A DNA stretch of 64,000 nt. Origin: Zeugodacus cucurbitae. Its lineage: Eukaryota > Arthropoda > Insecta > Diptera > Tephritidae. The notes under the pieces are model-generated. The model saw only the letters and a program-made list of their open reading frames with translations, did no database searches and had not been told where the DNA came from. Positions 38,849-50,853 of the stretch are shown one piece after another. The stretch is from positions 10,709,001 through 10,773,000 of the forward strand of contig NC_071668.1 in assembly GCF_028554725.1 (NCBI RefSeq), in the 5' to 3' direction. Numbering within the stretch: the first letter of the stretch is position 1; each line of letters opens with the position of its first letter. Both the position numbers and the translations under genes were made by a program.

Positions 38849-40251
38849 TGCAATAATATGCTTTTCATGTACGCGTGTCATAAAATATGTACATTTTGGT
38901 TGCTCTAAATTGGCATGTGGTATGCAAAATGCAAGGATTTCAGTTACAAATCGAAATATTACAAAAAATAGTATTAGTACGTTTATATGATATGTATATG
39001 TATATGTAGTTGTTACAAATATGTATAGAGAATTTGTTGCTTAGAGCACACATTTCAGTCTATAAGAATCTACTAATAACTTTGAAGTATATTCTTACAT
39101 ATTTTCGGATTTTCATAAATTTTACAAAATTCTACAGTTATTTCGTATACCAATTGTTGCTTCGGCTGGCTTGGCTGTCAACAAAACGCACGTATGAAGC
39201 AACAGTTTAATTGCCATTTTTTCACTTTTTTTTTTTTGTTTTGTCCCATTTGAATTTGTACGATTTTGCATGTGTTTTACGAATAGACGAGTATGTGCGC
39301 ATGCGCATGTGTATTTATATTGATTGCCTTTTCACGTAATTTAAACTTTAAATTAAGTTTACTTTTGTGTGTAAAATTATAAAGTATAGTAATACAGATT
39401 TTCATCTACATTTGTATGCAAACATACATATATATATGTATGTATATTTTAAGTATTTAAATTGCAAAAAAATTGAATTGAAAAGTTTGCAAAGCAAAAG
39501 TTTCAGTAAAGATGTTTCTAAAAATTGCTTATTTCTAATCTTAAGTTGATTATTTTAAAATTTTAAAAAGAAAGTAGCACTAAATTTTTAAATATTAATA
39601 CACCGCAAAATCCTAGTTTTTACGTTAAAATATGCACGCTGATAAACACGATGTTCACACTTTTAATTTGAAATATTTATGTATTGAAAGATTTTATGTA
39701 TGCCATAATCACATACATATTTAGAATGTAGACATTTTTCGAAACACTCCCTAGTTATTAAAAACAAAATTTCAAATTGTAAAATTGAAGTGAAAATGAA
39801 TTGTGCTGAATTTTGAAATGATAATCTTATATGCAACTATGTAACTATATAAATATCTAGTTAACTTAGCATTTAAATGTATAATTAAATGATTCTTTGA
39901 TGTTTTGCTGACACCGTGTTGCATTGTCATAAAAGCAATCCTACATTTTATATATGATATTCCGAGTAAAACTATGCGTATTACCTACCACATTTCTTAA
40001 TGAGAGACTTGTTGTAACATTTTGTGATAAATAAAACTAATATTGAAGTATTTTAAATACATAATAATAAATTAAATTTTGCAGAAACGTTATGACATTT
40101 GAATATGAAAAGAAGAAGGACGGCAGAGATGATATTACAGAATAAATTATAAAAAATAAAAACAACACAAATCGACAGCAACCGAATATAAAATTTCCAT
40201 TTCCAAGAGAAACAAATTCTTTCTCCAACAAAATTCAGAGCTATTTGTTAA
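38849..40251. other. intergenic, no gene
   Basis: AT-rich DNA after the mitoshell-like gene with TATG/CATA repeats (for example 39422-39445). The short open frames at 38703-39549 are shadows or chance frames. Its right end meets the TTAA MITE. Confidence 0.5.
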
Positions 40252-40716
40252 GGGGTTAGGGGTAGTCAGGATTAAAAAAAAATCATTTTTTTTTAATTCT
40301 ATGAAAATTTGAAGTTGACGATAATTAATACTATAATTTTCGCAAAACTTTGTTTTTTGAACTGCTGACAACTGTAACTCCAAAACAGCTTTAGATTTTA
40401 ATGAAATTTATACAGCTTTTAGAAGACAAAATACCCTGGGCCTGATCGAAGCTTTTTTGGCTATTTATAAAACTAATTTTTCTTATCCGATTGATTTTAG
40501 TTGAATCTCCAAGGACGTATGATTGTCACCGCAAGGACTTTTTTTGGGCTGGGTCAAAACAAATAGCTATAACTTAGGAAATTATAATTTTTTTTTTCAA
40601 GTTTTCGAGACTTCAAGTCATAACATTGAATAATAATGCCATATTATTACTATTGTCAAATATCACGATTTAATAGCAAAAAATTACTCAAAGTAATGGA
40701 CTTACCCCTTACCCCT
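40252..40716. repeat. TTAA-flanked MITE (copy 2)
   Basis: The left end, TTAA then GGGGTTAGGGGTAGTCAGG, is identical to the copy at 19543. The right end is decayed (TTACCCCTTACCCCTAA). The interior shares GACAACTGTAACTCnAAAAC, a GAAATTTATACAGCTTTTAG word and AATGCCATATTATTAC with copy 1 but is about 190 bases shorter. Confidence 0.75.
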
Positions 40717-40761
40717 AAAATCACTAAACTGATAACAATTCGTATTCAATTCTCACAACAG

Positions 40762-40830
40762 TTCGTTCTGCATTATCGGATTTGACACGGATTTTATACG
40801 ACCAAGGGCTGTTTGAACCAGTTTACATCG
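40762..40830 (+). other. orphan exon-like sequence with splice sites
   Basis: A pyrimidine-bearing acceptor (TTCTCACAACAG) precedes 69 bases that read as RSALSDLTRILYDQGLFEP in phase 1, followed by a consensus donor (TCG|GTAAGT). No neighbouring exon on the plus strand fits it: the mitoshell-like gene ends with a stop at 38848, and the last exon of the ABCC gene begins at 41758 on the other strand. A LINE fragment was inserted exactly at its donor. It may be a relic exon of a lost gene, or an exon of a gene whose other parts I missed. Confidence 0.35.
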
Positions 40831-40836
40831 GTAAGT

Positions 40837-41270
40837 CATTTGCTGGAAGCGGAACCGCCTCCCAGATGCATCTAGAGGCCACTCCTACAACACGTCGACG
40901 ACCTAACGCAATACGACGAGCAAACTGCGAACACGGACAGCTTCAGACACGCTTTAAACGCCATTCACAGTGGAGCCACTAACACCCTCCTTGCCTCCCT
41001 CCCAGTGAATGGCGTCCTTGGAGTCAAACAACCACCTCGAGTTGTCTATCCAGACTGAACCGCGACATACAGAATTTATGCCCTGCATGCAATGAGTCCC
41101 CGCATGATACTAGTCACCTCTTTACATGTCCAAGAAACCCTACTCATCTAACATCCTTTGTCCAACCCTACGGAAAAAGCATGTTTTCTTGGCCTCCTGT
41201 TAAATGACATCGACGACAACTAGACTTATGCTTTCCATTCCAGCAGGACTGGATAATCGTTACAACAACA
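40837..41270 (+). mobile_element. LINE 3' fragment (Jockey/CR1-like) with 12-bp target duplication
   Basis: The 3' end of an ORF2 is seen at about 41033-41205: SRLNRDIQNLCPACNESPHD, then TSHLFTCPRNPTHLT. This is the CCHC-like terminal motif common in fly Jockey-type LINEs. The 12-base word ACATCGGTAAGT stands on both sides (40825-40836 and 41271-41282), a clear target-site duplication. The fragment is strongly 5'-truncated. It is a different LINE family from the one at 15345. Confidence 0.8.
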
Positions 41271-41282
41271 ACATCGGTAAGT

Positions 41283-41757
41283 TATAAGATAATTTGGTCA
41301 TAACAATTCAGATGTAACAATCGACCAAGCGGTGGCTTACATCTAATTAATGAAGATTTTAAAGTATTAAAATTTTAATACTATTCGACTAGTCGAATTC
41401 AGTTCAATTTATTATTTAAAATAATTTTTGTGTAATTTGTTAGTAAATTACTAATTTTATATATATATTTTTTTGACTATCAAAACTATTACAGTATTCA
41501 GCATAATATAATATAAATATATATTAATTTTGTAGGAATATACATATGTATGTATGTATATGTTCACGTAAATTTCGCTACATAAATATGCATGTTTTCA
41601 TATAAACATAACTACAATTCAGTTTTGATTAAATTTATAAAAATAATTACTTTTGTAACGGATAAAGTAGTAATAGTAATATTTGTGTACTAAAAATTGT
41701 CATATATGTATGTGTATTGTAGACCTTACCTTACCTTACCTTACTTACAAACCACTA
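41283..41757. other. intergenic; pentanucleotide repeat
   Basis: AT-rich 3' flank of the ABCC gene with no coding signal. A CCTTA pentamer repeat lies at about 41724-41742, less than 40 bases after the ABCC stop codon. TATG repeats lie at 41545-41562. Confidence 0.55.
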
Positions 41758-44700
41758 TTAATTCGCACAAAACTCCTCAACACTGATGCGTTGCGCTTGC
41801 AGCATACTATGGAAGAGTGAGGTTGTGTTTTGTGCCAAATCACGCGGCGAACCCTCCTCAACGATCTCACCATGTTCGATAACTAAAATACGATCCATCA
41901 GCTGTAGGCCACGCAATCTATGCGCTATGAAGAGCACTGTTGAGCTTTTAAAGGAATTTCGCAACGCTTGTTGCATAGCTATGGCCGATTCGTCGTCCAA
42001 ATTGGATGTGCCCTCGTCAATGCAAACGACTTTGGCATTTTTGAGCAAGCCACGTGATAGGCACATAAGCTGCCGCTGACCGGCTGACAGATTGATGCCG
42101 CCCTTCTCGATGCAACCGTCCAAGCCACCGAGCGATTGCACCAATTGTGTGGCAGCATGGCAGGTGGCGAGCGCATGCCATATTTCCGAATCGTAATAGG
42201 TGCGACGTGGATCGAGGTTTTCGCGCACAGTGCCTAAGTTCACATTTAAAATATAAATAGTTTATTTTAGTTTTGTTGTTAGTTTAATAAACAATAATGC
42301 CTCACCTTCGAACAAGAACGGTTCTTGCGGTATAATGCCCAAACGTTCGCGTAGCACCTTCACCGCCAACGTCTTCACATTGACACAATCCAGCGTGATC
42401 TCGCCGCGACTTAGTGGCGCCACACGCATTAAGGCCGCCACCAGCGTCGACTTACCTGCGCCAGTGCGGCCCACAATGCCGACGCGCTCAAACGCCTCTG
42501 TGCGCATATTGATGTCATGCAGCGCTGGTGCCAAATTGTCGCGATAACGCAATTCCACATTTTTGAATTTCAACGCACCCTGACTGGGCCAACCGAAAGG
42601 TGGATCACAAGTACCCTCTGCATTCTCTTCACCCGCCAACTGCATATACTCATTCACACGCTCGACTGCGACGAATTCCTGCTCCGTTTCAGCGACAGCA
42701 TTCAGTAAGCCACTTAGTAGTCCCGTAATGGAAAGCGCATACGAAATGGCTAAACCAACGAGTCCCGGATTGGTCACATGTGCTGATGTAATGGCCGCTA
42801 GAAAGCCAGCGCCTGCCACCAGCAATACGCCCAGCATTTGTAGGCGTAAACTCAACCATTGTTGTGCTGCTGCCGCTGTTAGCTGCGCCTTAATGCTCTC
42901 CTCCAGTTTGGCGTGGAAGTCACGTTGGAAGCGTGCGCTCGCACGCATTGTACGTATAGTCACGAGACCTTGCAGTGTCTCTGTGAAATGTGTATAGAGC
43001 GGTGAGAGCGCATTGCTCGACAGTCGCTTTATGTCACGCGAAGCGTAGCGATAGCGATATTGTAGATTGAGATAAATCGGTACCATCGGTATGATAATGA
43101 GGCCCAACCAAGGCATGGCATATAGACTGATGCAAAGTGCGCCTAAAATGAAAATTAGTATTAAATAATACATTTGATACTCGGCGCATAATATTGAGTG
43201 CGAAGTAAGTAAATTACCTGTCAAACCTAATAACTGTGCCAAGAGTATATTCAATATGAACGGCAAGGAATCATCGACTGTGTAAGTATCCGAGGAAAAA
43301 CGATTCAGAATGCGTCCAACTGAGGTGATGTCAAAGAAATTGAATTTGGTCTGCAAATTAGAAAATTATGCAAAATGAAAACAGAAAATGCGGAACTACT
43401 TCTCATTAGAAGAAACAAACTTTTTTAACAAATTGGAACTAAAAATTTTATCAATCGTTTATCACAGTTCACTTACATACAACACTTTGTGCAACAAACG
43501 TTCATGTACATAAATGGCCGCTTTGATGCCAGCAAAAGCGAAGAGGAATGCACGCGCAATGGTCGTCAGCGAATTGAGCACAGCTAGCGAAGCGAAAATG
43601 CCCAGATAATAACCGGTGTTGTGTGGCGGCACTGTGTGATTGCTAAACGCCTGTGGCACATTGACTATATGCTCCAAAGTTGTGTCATTATTTTGTGGAT
43701 CCAATGTGGTATCGGTAACCCAATGTGCCAACCAGGCATCGGATAAATTACGTGTCAATTGCATTAGTATCACAAACATTAAGGTGGTAATGGCTAGGGG
43801 TGTGCCAATCGCACGCCAATAACAAGAAAGCACACTCAAAGAGATTTTGCCATATTCACGTGATTCCTGCAGTGGAAGAGTTATTAATTTTTTTTTTGAA
43901 ATAATATAGTAATGACTACAGTAATTCATACCTCCAACATGATGCTATCAACACTCTTTTTATCAGAAGCATTTTGATCTTCCACCGCAAGTGATGATCT
44001 ACGCGTGCAATCATATATATCGTCAGTGTCGCCTGTATCCAATTCTAAATTAATATCAATACTGGAGAACATGTATTGACTTGGTGTTACTTTGCCATCC
44101 TCCACATGGATTATCTATATAAGAAAGAGAAAGAAAGAGAAATATATTTAAAACTTTAATGACTCATATATGTCTATTTAGACTAGAGCTAGTTAAGTTA
44201 AAAAATGCGGAGCCTGCTGTCCCACCAGACAAACCTAACCTAACCTGAATTCAAAAAACCCACCTGATGCGCGTGATAGAACAAGGATACATTTCTCGTA
44301 ACCACAATAACAGTTTTCTCCGTCAGCAGTCCCAATATACAATGTTTAATAATGTGTCGTGAAACATGCGCATCCAATGAGGCGAGTATGTCATCCAACA
44401 AATAGACTGTGCACAAACAAAATATTATTAAAAAATTTCATTAACAGCATTTACAATGCACTAACTTTTCTTATCTTGATACACAGCACGCGCTAAAGCT
44501 ACACGTGCACGTTGCCCGCCCGACAATGTACGCCCATTTTCGCCAATACCAGTTAAATCACCGCCCAATAATTCCAAGTCATCATTCAGCGCACACGCGT
44601 ACACAACCGCCTTGTACCATTGCTCATCGAAGACACTGCCCCAAATGATGTTGTCACGCACAGTACCGCGTTGTAACCAAGGCGATTGCGGCACATAACC

Positions 44701-47449
44701 GAAACCTGCGTACGAAGATGTTGTGTCGGTTTAAATATAATACAGTTGAACTTCCATAACTTGAACTGCTCTAACTCAAAGTTCGCCATAACTTCAACTC
44801 TTGAATCGGCAATAGATGTCAAATTTCATACAAATCACATTCCATAACTCAAAGTCTCTCTAACTCGTAGTTTTTTTGTGGATTATGGTGATTCGAGTTA
44901 GGAAAGTTCAACTGTATATGTATATATATAAAAAATTGTTAGAAAGAAAAAAATATACCCGAAATCAGTTCGTGCACACATACACTGCCCGAAGTGCAGT
45001 TGATACCAGCAACTATAGCATCGATTAAAGCGCTTTTGCCGCCACCGACGGGTCCTTCAAGGCATACCAAATCACCCTGTTGTGTGAGGTAATAAAAATA
45101 TATAGGGTGTTATCCATGTTTATAACAACAAAATGCAGTGCGTCACCTTTCTCACTGTTAAATTGACATTATCCAAGCGGAATTTCTCTTGCTGATGTTC
45201 GTTATTGTTCTGTTTTGTGCCATTTTCATGTTCAAATGTTGCCGATTTCATTTCCAAAACAATAGGCCTATCATCCAACTTTGTGGAACTCTCATAACGC
45301 GTGGATTTTACGATTGGATTATAATATGAGGAGAAATCTAAATTGGGTAACTGAAAAAAAAAATCAAAATTTTTGTTATTAAAATTTTTCGTAATATTGT
45401 AAGACATTATTCCCGGACTCACATCGATAAGCTCCTGCACACGCTTCAAGGACACCCAGGCCTCTATGAGCCCATTGAGTACCCAAGGAAACGCATTCAA
45501 CGGTCCAATTAACATATTTAAGAGCGCTACACTTGTGTAGGTGGACGCCGCTATCAGTGGATTACCCATCAGCACAGACACACCGAATGTTAAGAAGGAC
45601 ATCAAAACTGGCGTTGTAGCCCAAAAGTAAACACACAGCGCATCCAAGTATTTACGTTTTTTCAAAAAGGTCACTTCATCCTTGCGATAGGTGCGTATTT
45701 TCTCAATAAATATATCTTCCCAAGCGTGCATTTTTATCTGCTTTGCACCGCTCATGGTTTCACTGGTCGCAGCCAAACGTAGATCTTTGGCGCTCATGAG
45801 ACCGCGTGAATATTGCCCAATACGTTGCGCCAGTAAGCGATTTATGGGTATTAGTACAATGCCAAATATTAAACCAGCTAAAAAGGCGGCGCCCAATTGC
45901 GTGTAGAGCAAATAGAGTGTGGTAAAAAGCTGCAAATATGTATATATAAACGTAATGACTCAGTTTTAAATGCCCTTTGTTGTACTCACTTGAAATGGTA
46001 TACTCCAAAAAGAGTGAAAACTGATGCATGAATTCACTATACGCTCTGTATCTGTAGACATAAGATTCAAGATCTCCGGACGAGAGCTCTTAAGACCGCG
46101 TGCCTCTAACGATTTGCGATATATGGCAGTAACAAGTCCAATTCGCATTTTCATGCCGATCATGGACATGCGCCAGTTAAAATGCGTGCCACATATAGCC
46201 GCTTAAATTATATAAATTTTATTTAAAATTTTTATTTTTATAAATAAATATTAATTCCATACTTACAAAGCCATGTCGTCGCACATAGTCCTAAAGCATA
46301 AAGATAAGGATTCCAATCCGATCCTGCAGTATCATTTTCACTTCTATTTTGTAATAAGCCACCCAACAGTAACGGACCAGCAAATCCGGCAATATCGGCA
46401 ATAAATCTTAATATGCCTATTAGATAGAATTCTCGTCCGAAACCCTTGTGCAAAGCCCAAAATAATGTTTTCGTTTGCGAAATGCAGATATGTAGACGTT
46501 CGCTTAATCTTGATATATTCAATGAATCGGGTAGATCAAAGAGGTCTTCAATTTTTTTAAGACAACCAGCAACACCTTTTGTTATTAGAGGATTTACCCA
46601 ATTAAAGGTGAACCGTGATGCATAACCAGCTTCGTCTTGTGCATGGCCCAGATGCGATTCATTTAAATCAAAGTGAAAGTAAGTGTAGCGGTTGCCAAGC
46701 AGCGATTCATCTTCCTAAAACATATACATGTTAGGAAATTAATAATAGTTTTACATTATGAATTATGTAATATTTACTCTGTTCGAAGAATATCGTGAGG
46801 AAGTGCTAAAAACTGCATTACCCGCAGGTATTAATGTTAAAGCGTAGAAAATATCGAAAATCACAGTTACCAGACTCCATGGCCACCATTCATAACTAAC
46901 GCTTGTACGTAACCAAACCACATCCAAAACAAAAACGGCTAACCATGTAACATTTATACAAAGCGAACCACGGTGGCTGAGACTGCCAAAACGACGTGTC
47001 GATAATAAATAACCTGTAATTGAATTTTACGAATTATCTGTTAATATAGCAACAAATTAACCCCTTTACACAATAATATTTTCATACGCACCCACATGTA
47101 CCGCCCACATCACACATTCTGTCGCCACCACCAACACATCGGCTGCATATAATTTAACGCCCGTATGATGAAAAACGAATATCTTCCAAACAGGAAGTTG
47201 CGCCAACACAACGGTCACGCCTATACGCAAATAAAGTAGTCGCAATTGCAGTTCATCACGTAACACAGTGCGCGTATAATATCCAAAATTGCAAGCTGAT
47301 ATTGTCGCAAATATTGCATAAATTGGAATTTGTAGTATAATTTCCTGAAAGCAGGGTAATAAATCGTTGGAGTTGTGAGCAAAGGGTTTTATGCCAGTGG
47401 AGCAAAATTCGGTCCAATTCCATGATACAACTGTGTCCGTATCAGCCAT
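41758..47449 (-). CDS. ABC transporter subfamily C, ABCC10/MRP7-like
   Basis: Fourteen exons (47092-47449, 46778-47013, 46267-46714, 45990-46201, 45423-45929, 45147-45350, 44959-45076, 44466-44705, 44264-44406, 43932-44114, 43477-43866, 43218-43350, 42306-43142, 41758-42233) give 1494 residues, very near human ABCC10. An N-terminal membrane domain is followed by two TMD-NBD halves. NBD1 has the Walker A GPVGGGKSAL, signature LSGGQRARVALARA and Walker B YLLDDILASLD, with Asp at the catalytic position as usual for ABCC. NBD2 has GRTGAGKST, LSAGQRQ and VCIDEGTSNLDDE, with the catalytic Glu present. It probably exports conjugated organic anions or drugs at a membrane. It corresponds to Drosophila CG7806 as I recall. 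The separate open frames are exons, not breaks. Two short introns (45351-45422, 43143-43217) are multiples of three without stops. Start 47449 was preferred over 47497. Confidence 0.9.
44743..44914. repeat. palindromic pogo-like MITE (copy 4), in ABCC intron 7
   Basis: The ends are CAGTTGAACTTCCATAACTT and AAAGTTCAACTG, flanked by TA on both sides. It is the longest and best-kept copy. It lies between ABCC exons 7 and 8 and does not touch the splice sites. Confidence 0.82.
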
Positions 47450-48183
47450 TTTTTTACAAGAGATAGAGCAAATCAAACTGAAAGCCGTGTTATCCAACTT
47501 TGGAACAAGGTAAATACCACTACAAAAGATATCAATGAAGAAATATAAAATGTTTTGTAGTTAATTTCACAATTATATATTGTAAATTACAATGTTGCAT
47601 ATGCCTGCAAAATTTGAAAACCCACCTTTTGCACCATCTGCCCCTGGTAAATCGATTTGTGCAATTCCTTTTCAAGCCGGTATTTTTTTTAACACGTTTT
47701 AAGCCACCAAACACAGATTGTTTATTCTAGACTTTGTCAGCCTTGATTGGCTTCGTGCTTCAATTTTTAACAAACGAATTTTGTTCTTATCTAATATTTT
47801 ACCAATCTCCACAATTCTACGCCAAAGGAATATGACTAATACATTGTCTGATAAAAGAAAATTCAAACCTTTGTATACAAAGGCCACACAGTTTTATTTC
47901 AATACAAAAACCCCCATAAAAGTAATTGAATTTATTTGTTTACAACAGCTGAAAATCTGTCAAATGTTTATTGTGAATTCTTAAAAATTGTTCAATGAAA
48001 ACATATAAGCAGTATATATGCAAGTAAACAAAATGTTTATAATTGTATTTCAATATATAATTAATGAAAAAAAATCCAATCCAACTCATTGGTATCCTTA
48101 AAAACAAGAACAAGCGTTAACACGTAAGTAAATAAATATGCAGTAGTCTAATAGTTATTAAAATAGTACAGCTCGCAGTTTCT

Positions 48184-49089
48184 TTAATCCGGTATGGTTT
48201 CTACAGATATCTGTGAGAAATTTAAGAATAGTTTACATCCCCGCGCTTCAATAACATCCTTTGACTTCTCATCAATACGGTAGCTAATACATTCACCACC
48301 TTCTTCACTCTTCACTATGTTTAGGAAGCACCATTCCTCAGTTAAAAGATCTACATTTTGCTTGGCCAAACGATTTTTCAAAGCATCTGGGGGCATAACG
48401 TCTTCCAGCGGTATATTTAACGAACATATAAATGATTTTGATTGCAATGCAATGCTATTAGTTGCCTTCAAATCCAATTTCAATGTAGTATTCAGTTTAC
48501 TTATAATATTCTTAACCCAGTCCCTTGTATCGCTATTTTGGCAATTAAGTAGTAGCCATCCGTCTTCTAGTACACAAGATAAAAATCCCAAATTTGCGCC
48601 AATGTTTTCTGTTTTATCAATTTCAGCTAACAGACTTTCTTTAATTCTCCGTATTTCTCTGCTACTAAGTTTCGTTTTTGGGTAATTTTTGTGGGCTATG
48701 ATAACAGAGGAACCATCGTCTTTAAATTCTGGTGTTTTCACATTATTGGTTGAATTTTCATTGTGCAAATTGTTATCCGTGTCTGAAGATGTGGGTTCTG
48801 TTTTGGTTCTTTTCACTGGCTGATCTTCCGACCAACTGTCCGAGATATTACGTCGCTTAATTGTGTCACGCACGATATTGGCATTGTTTCCAACTCCTGC
48901 GGCTGGTTTTGGAGGTACTTTTACTGATCTGTTTGCAACTGAATTTTGACGGTTTTGCTTGGTTGTAGATGCCTGCTGCCTCCGACTAGCCTTTTGAGCT
49001 TCCTCGTAATCTGTATCTTCATCACTACTGCTGCTTTCCTCTTCATGTTGAGCAAGTAGTAATGCGCAGAGAAGCAGCATATCAAACAT
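48184..49089 (-). CDS. intronless protein with DUF4780-like domain
   Basis: One uninterrupted frame of 301 codons. The N-terminus is hydrophobic for 13 residues (MFDMLLLCALLLA) and then acidic and serine-rich (HEEESSSSDEDTDYEE). A basic, disordered stretch to about residue 120 includes RDTIKRRN and VKRTK, possible nuclear signals. The C-terminal 170 residues resemble the DUF4780 family of arthropods by pattern: NYPKTKLSSREIRRIKESLL, then EIDK, GWLLLNCQNSDTRDWV, and a final IEARGCKLFLNF. The function of that domain is unknown. It is divergent from the polyprenol reductase gene with about 350 bases between the starts. The first Met is uncertain; Met4 is an alternative. The lack of introns may mean an old retrocopy or a domesticated sequence. 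Confidence 0.75.
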   Translation of the reverse strand: MFDMLLLCALLLAQHEEESSSSDEDTDYEEAQKASRRQQASTTKQNRQNSVANRSVKVPPKPAAGVGNNANIVRDTIKRRNISDSWSEDQPVKRTKTEPTSSDTDNNLHNENSTNNVKTPEFKDDGSSVIIAHKNYPKTKLSSREIRRIKESLLAEIDKTENIGANLGFLSCVLEDGWLLLNCQNSDTRDWVKNIISKLNTTLKLDLKATNSIALQSKSFICSLNIPLEDVMPPDALKNRLAKQNVDLLTEEWCFLNIVKSEEGGECISYRIDEKSKDVIEARGCKLFLNFSQISVETIPD

Positions 49090-49440
49090 AAATTATATAC
49101 TTTAATATTAAGTATATTCAAGGTGAACTAATATTTAAGTATTATTATTTAACTTTTAAATTGTATTTGTTATTTGGCTTCCAAATATTGTTTATACCGA
49201 TAAAATGACTTATAGCAACTGACATATAGTGCAATAAAACTCCAACAATTCACAATAACAATTCAGAAACAAACTAATTCCAGCTTTATTGTGAATATTT
49301 AAGACCGGATTCTGGTGATAAGAAAGTGAGTATTGGACTTTCATTACTTCCTCAATAACATACCAAAGTGAAAGTGCAACTGATACAATTGTATCAAATA
49401 ACAAAATTATCAATTAAAATTAATTCGTATCAGCATCATC
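49090..49440. promoter_or_regulatory. divergent promoter with paired ATTCACAAT elements
   Basis: A 351-base spacer between two start codons facing away from each other. It contains ATTCACAAT at 49248-49256 and its complement ATTGTGAAT at 49288-49296. The same word recurs in other upstream regions of this window. No TATA box stands out. Confidence 0.4.
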
Positions 49441-50538
49441 ATGTTGACAAATATTTACGACACAACATACAAATTTATAGAATCGTATAATTTCAATATA
49501 CTCAACTTTATATTTATTGGTTTTACCGTAGTGATAGTAATATTCGGTAGCTTAATTAATATTGTCGAGACACTACTGCCAGATTGTTTGCGACAGTCAT
49601 TCCGTTATGGCAAACACAGCCACAAAGGACCAGCTAATGCGTTAATTAGTATGACGGAAGTACCAAAGAGTTGGTTTAAACATTTCTACATATTTTCTTT
49701 TACTTGGTCTCTGTTGGCACTTTCACTGCTGCTAAAGGGATTCATTATGAATGCTACAGCGCCAGAGATAGTGCTTGCATTTCTGGATTTTATTGCTGGT
49801 GGTCAAGCAAATAGAAGTGTGCAAGTAGATTCGACATCCGCTTTAGTTGCTAGCGTACTGCTGACCATCCAATGTGGCAGACGTTTTTATGAAACAAATT
49901 TCGTACAAATATTCTCCAAATATAGTAAAATCAATTGGAGTCATTATTTAGTGGGACACATACATTATTTTGGTGCAATATTGGCATTATTAAGCAACAC
50001 TGAAGGCTTTGTGAGAGGTAATCATATTTTAAATATTAATTACTAATATTGCCTGTTAAATGTAATTATTTGTATTTCTAGGAACATTGCCGTCAGCATT
50101 CTCTTTCAAGCACATAACACTCATACAGTATCTCTGCATGTTCATTTTCCACTTTAGCTGGACACAACAGTACAAATCTAATATGATACTCGTTAATTTA
50201 CGCAAGGATGCTAAAAGTGGTGAAATAAAAACCGAGAAGCATTTGCTACCCACCGGTGGGTTCTTCAACATAATATCCTCACCACATATGTTCTTCGAAG
50301 TTGTAATGTATTTGGCACTTTTGGGTCTATTGCCCAATAGTACAACTTGGATACTCGTGGTTATTTGGGTATTTTGTAACCAGGTAATGTCACTTTCATT
50401 TTATTTACTGTAAGAGTAAAAAATAATTCTGCTTTATATTTCCAGTTGGCAAATGCGCTGCTGACACACAAATGGTATAAGGAGAATTTTAAAAACTATC
50501 CAAAAAATAGAAAAGCACTTATTCCCTTTATTTTGTAA
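49441..50538 (+). CDS. polyprenol reductase (SRD5A3 family)
   Basis: Three exons (49441-50017, 50082-50383, 50446-50538) give 323 residues. The enzyme reduces polyprenol to dolichol in the ER membrane, the lipid carrier for N-glycosylation. It has several transmembrane helices and the steroid 5-alpha-reductase C-terminal domain. Characteristic stretches are IQCGRRFYETNF, LPTGGFFNIISSPHMFFEV and a C-terminus HKWYKENFKNYPKNRKALIP. The conserved His/Glu of the NADPH/substrate region are in SSPHMFFEVV. It corresponds to Drosophila CG7840 as I recall. The 3' end is convergent with the OST3/6 gene, 315 bases apart, with AATAAA near 50575. All introns are 62-64 bases long. Confidence 0.9.
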
Positions 50539-50853
50539 ATTTGTGAATTTTACCAAAAATAGTTTAATATAGTTTGATATATTAATTTAATTCAAATAAA
50601 ACATATGTAAAACTTGAGGTTTTAATACAATTTTATTCAAACTCTCTTAACACTCACTAAAATAAATTGTACACTCAGAAACTCAGCTAAGAATGTTATT
50701 GACTTCATCGGGGGAAAACTTGGAATTCAAGTTTGTTGTTTACTTGAAAAGGAAACTGAAAAATAATATAAAAATTTATAAATATTATAATTAAAGACTC
50801 AATGTAGCAGTAATGCATTAATAGTTTCTCAGTAGTTAGAAAAAAAAATGTGT

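Noticed and set aside
41758..47449. Frameshifted ABC transporter pseudogene, suggested by many separate open frames
   Set aside because: Every break coincides with a standard donor and acceptor and agreeing phase, and all Walker and signature motifs are intact.
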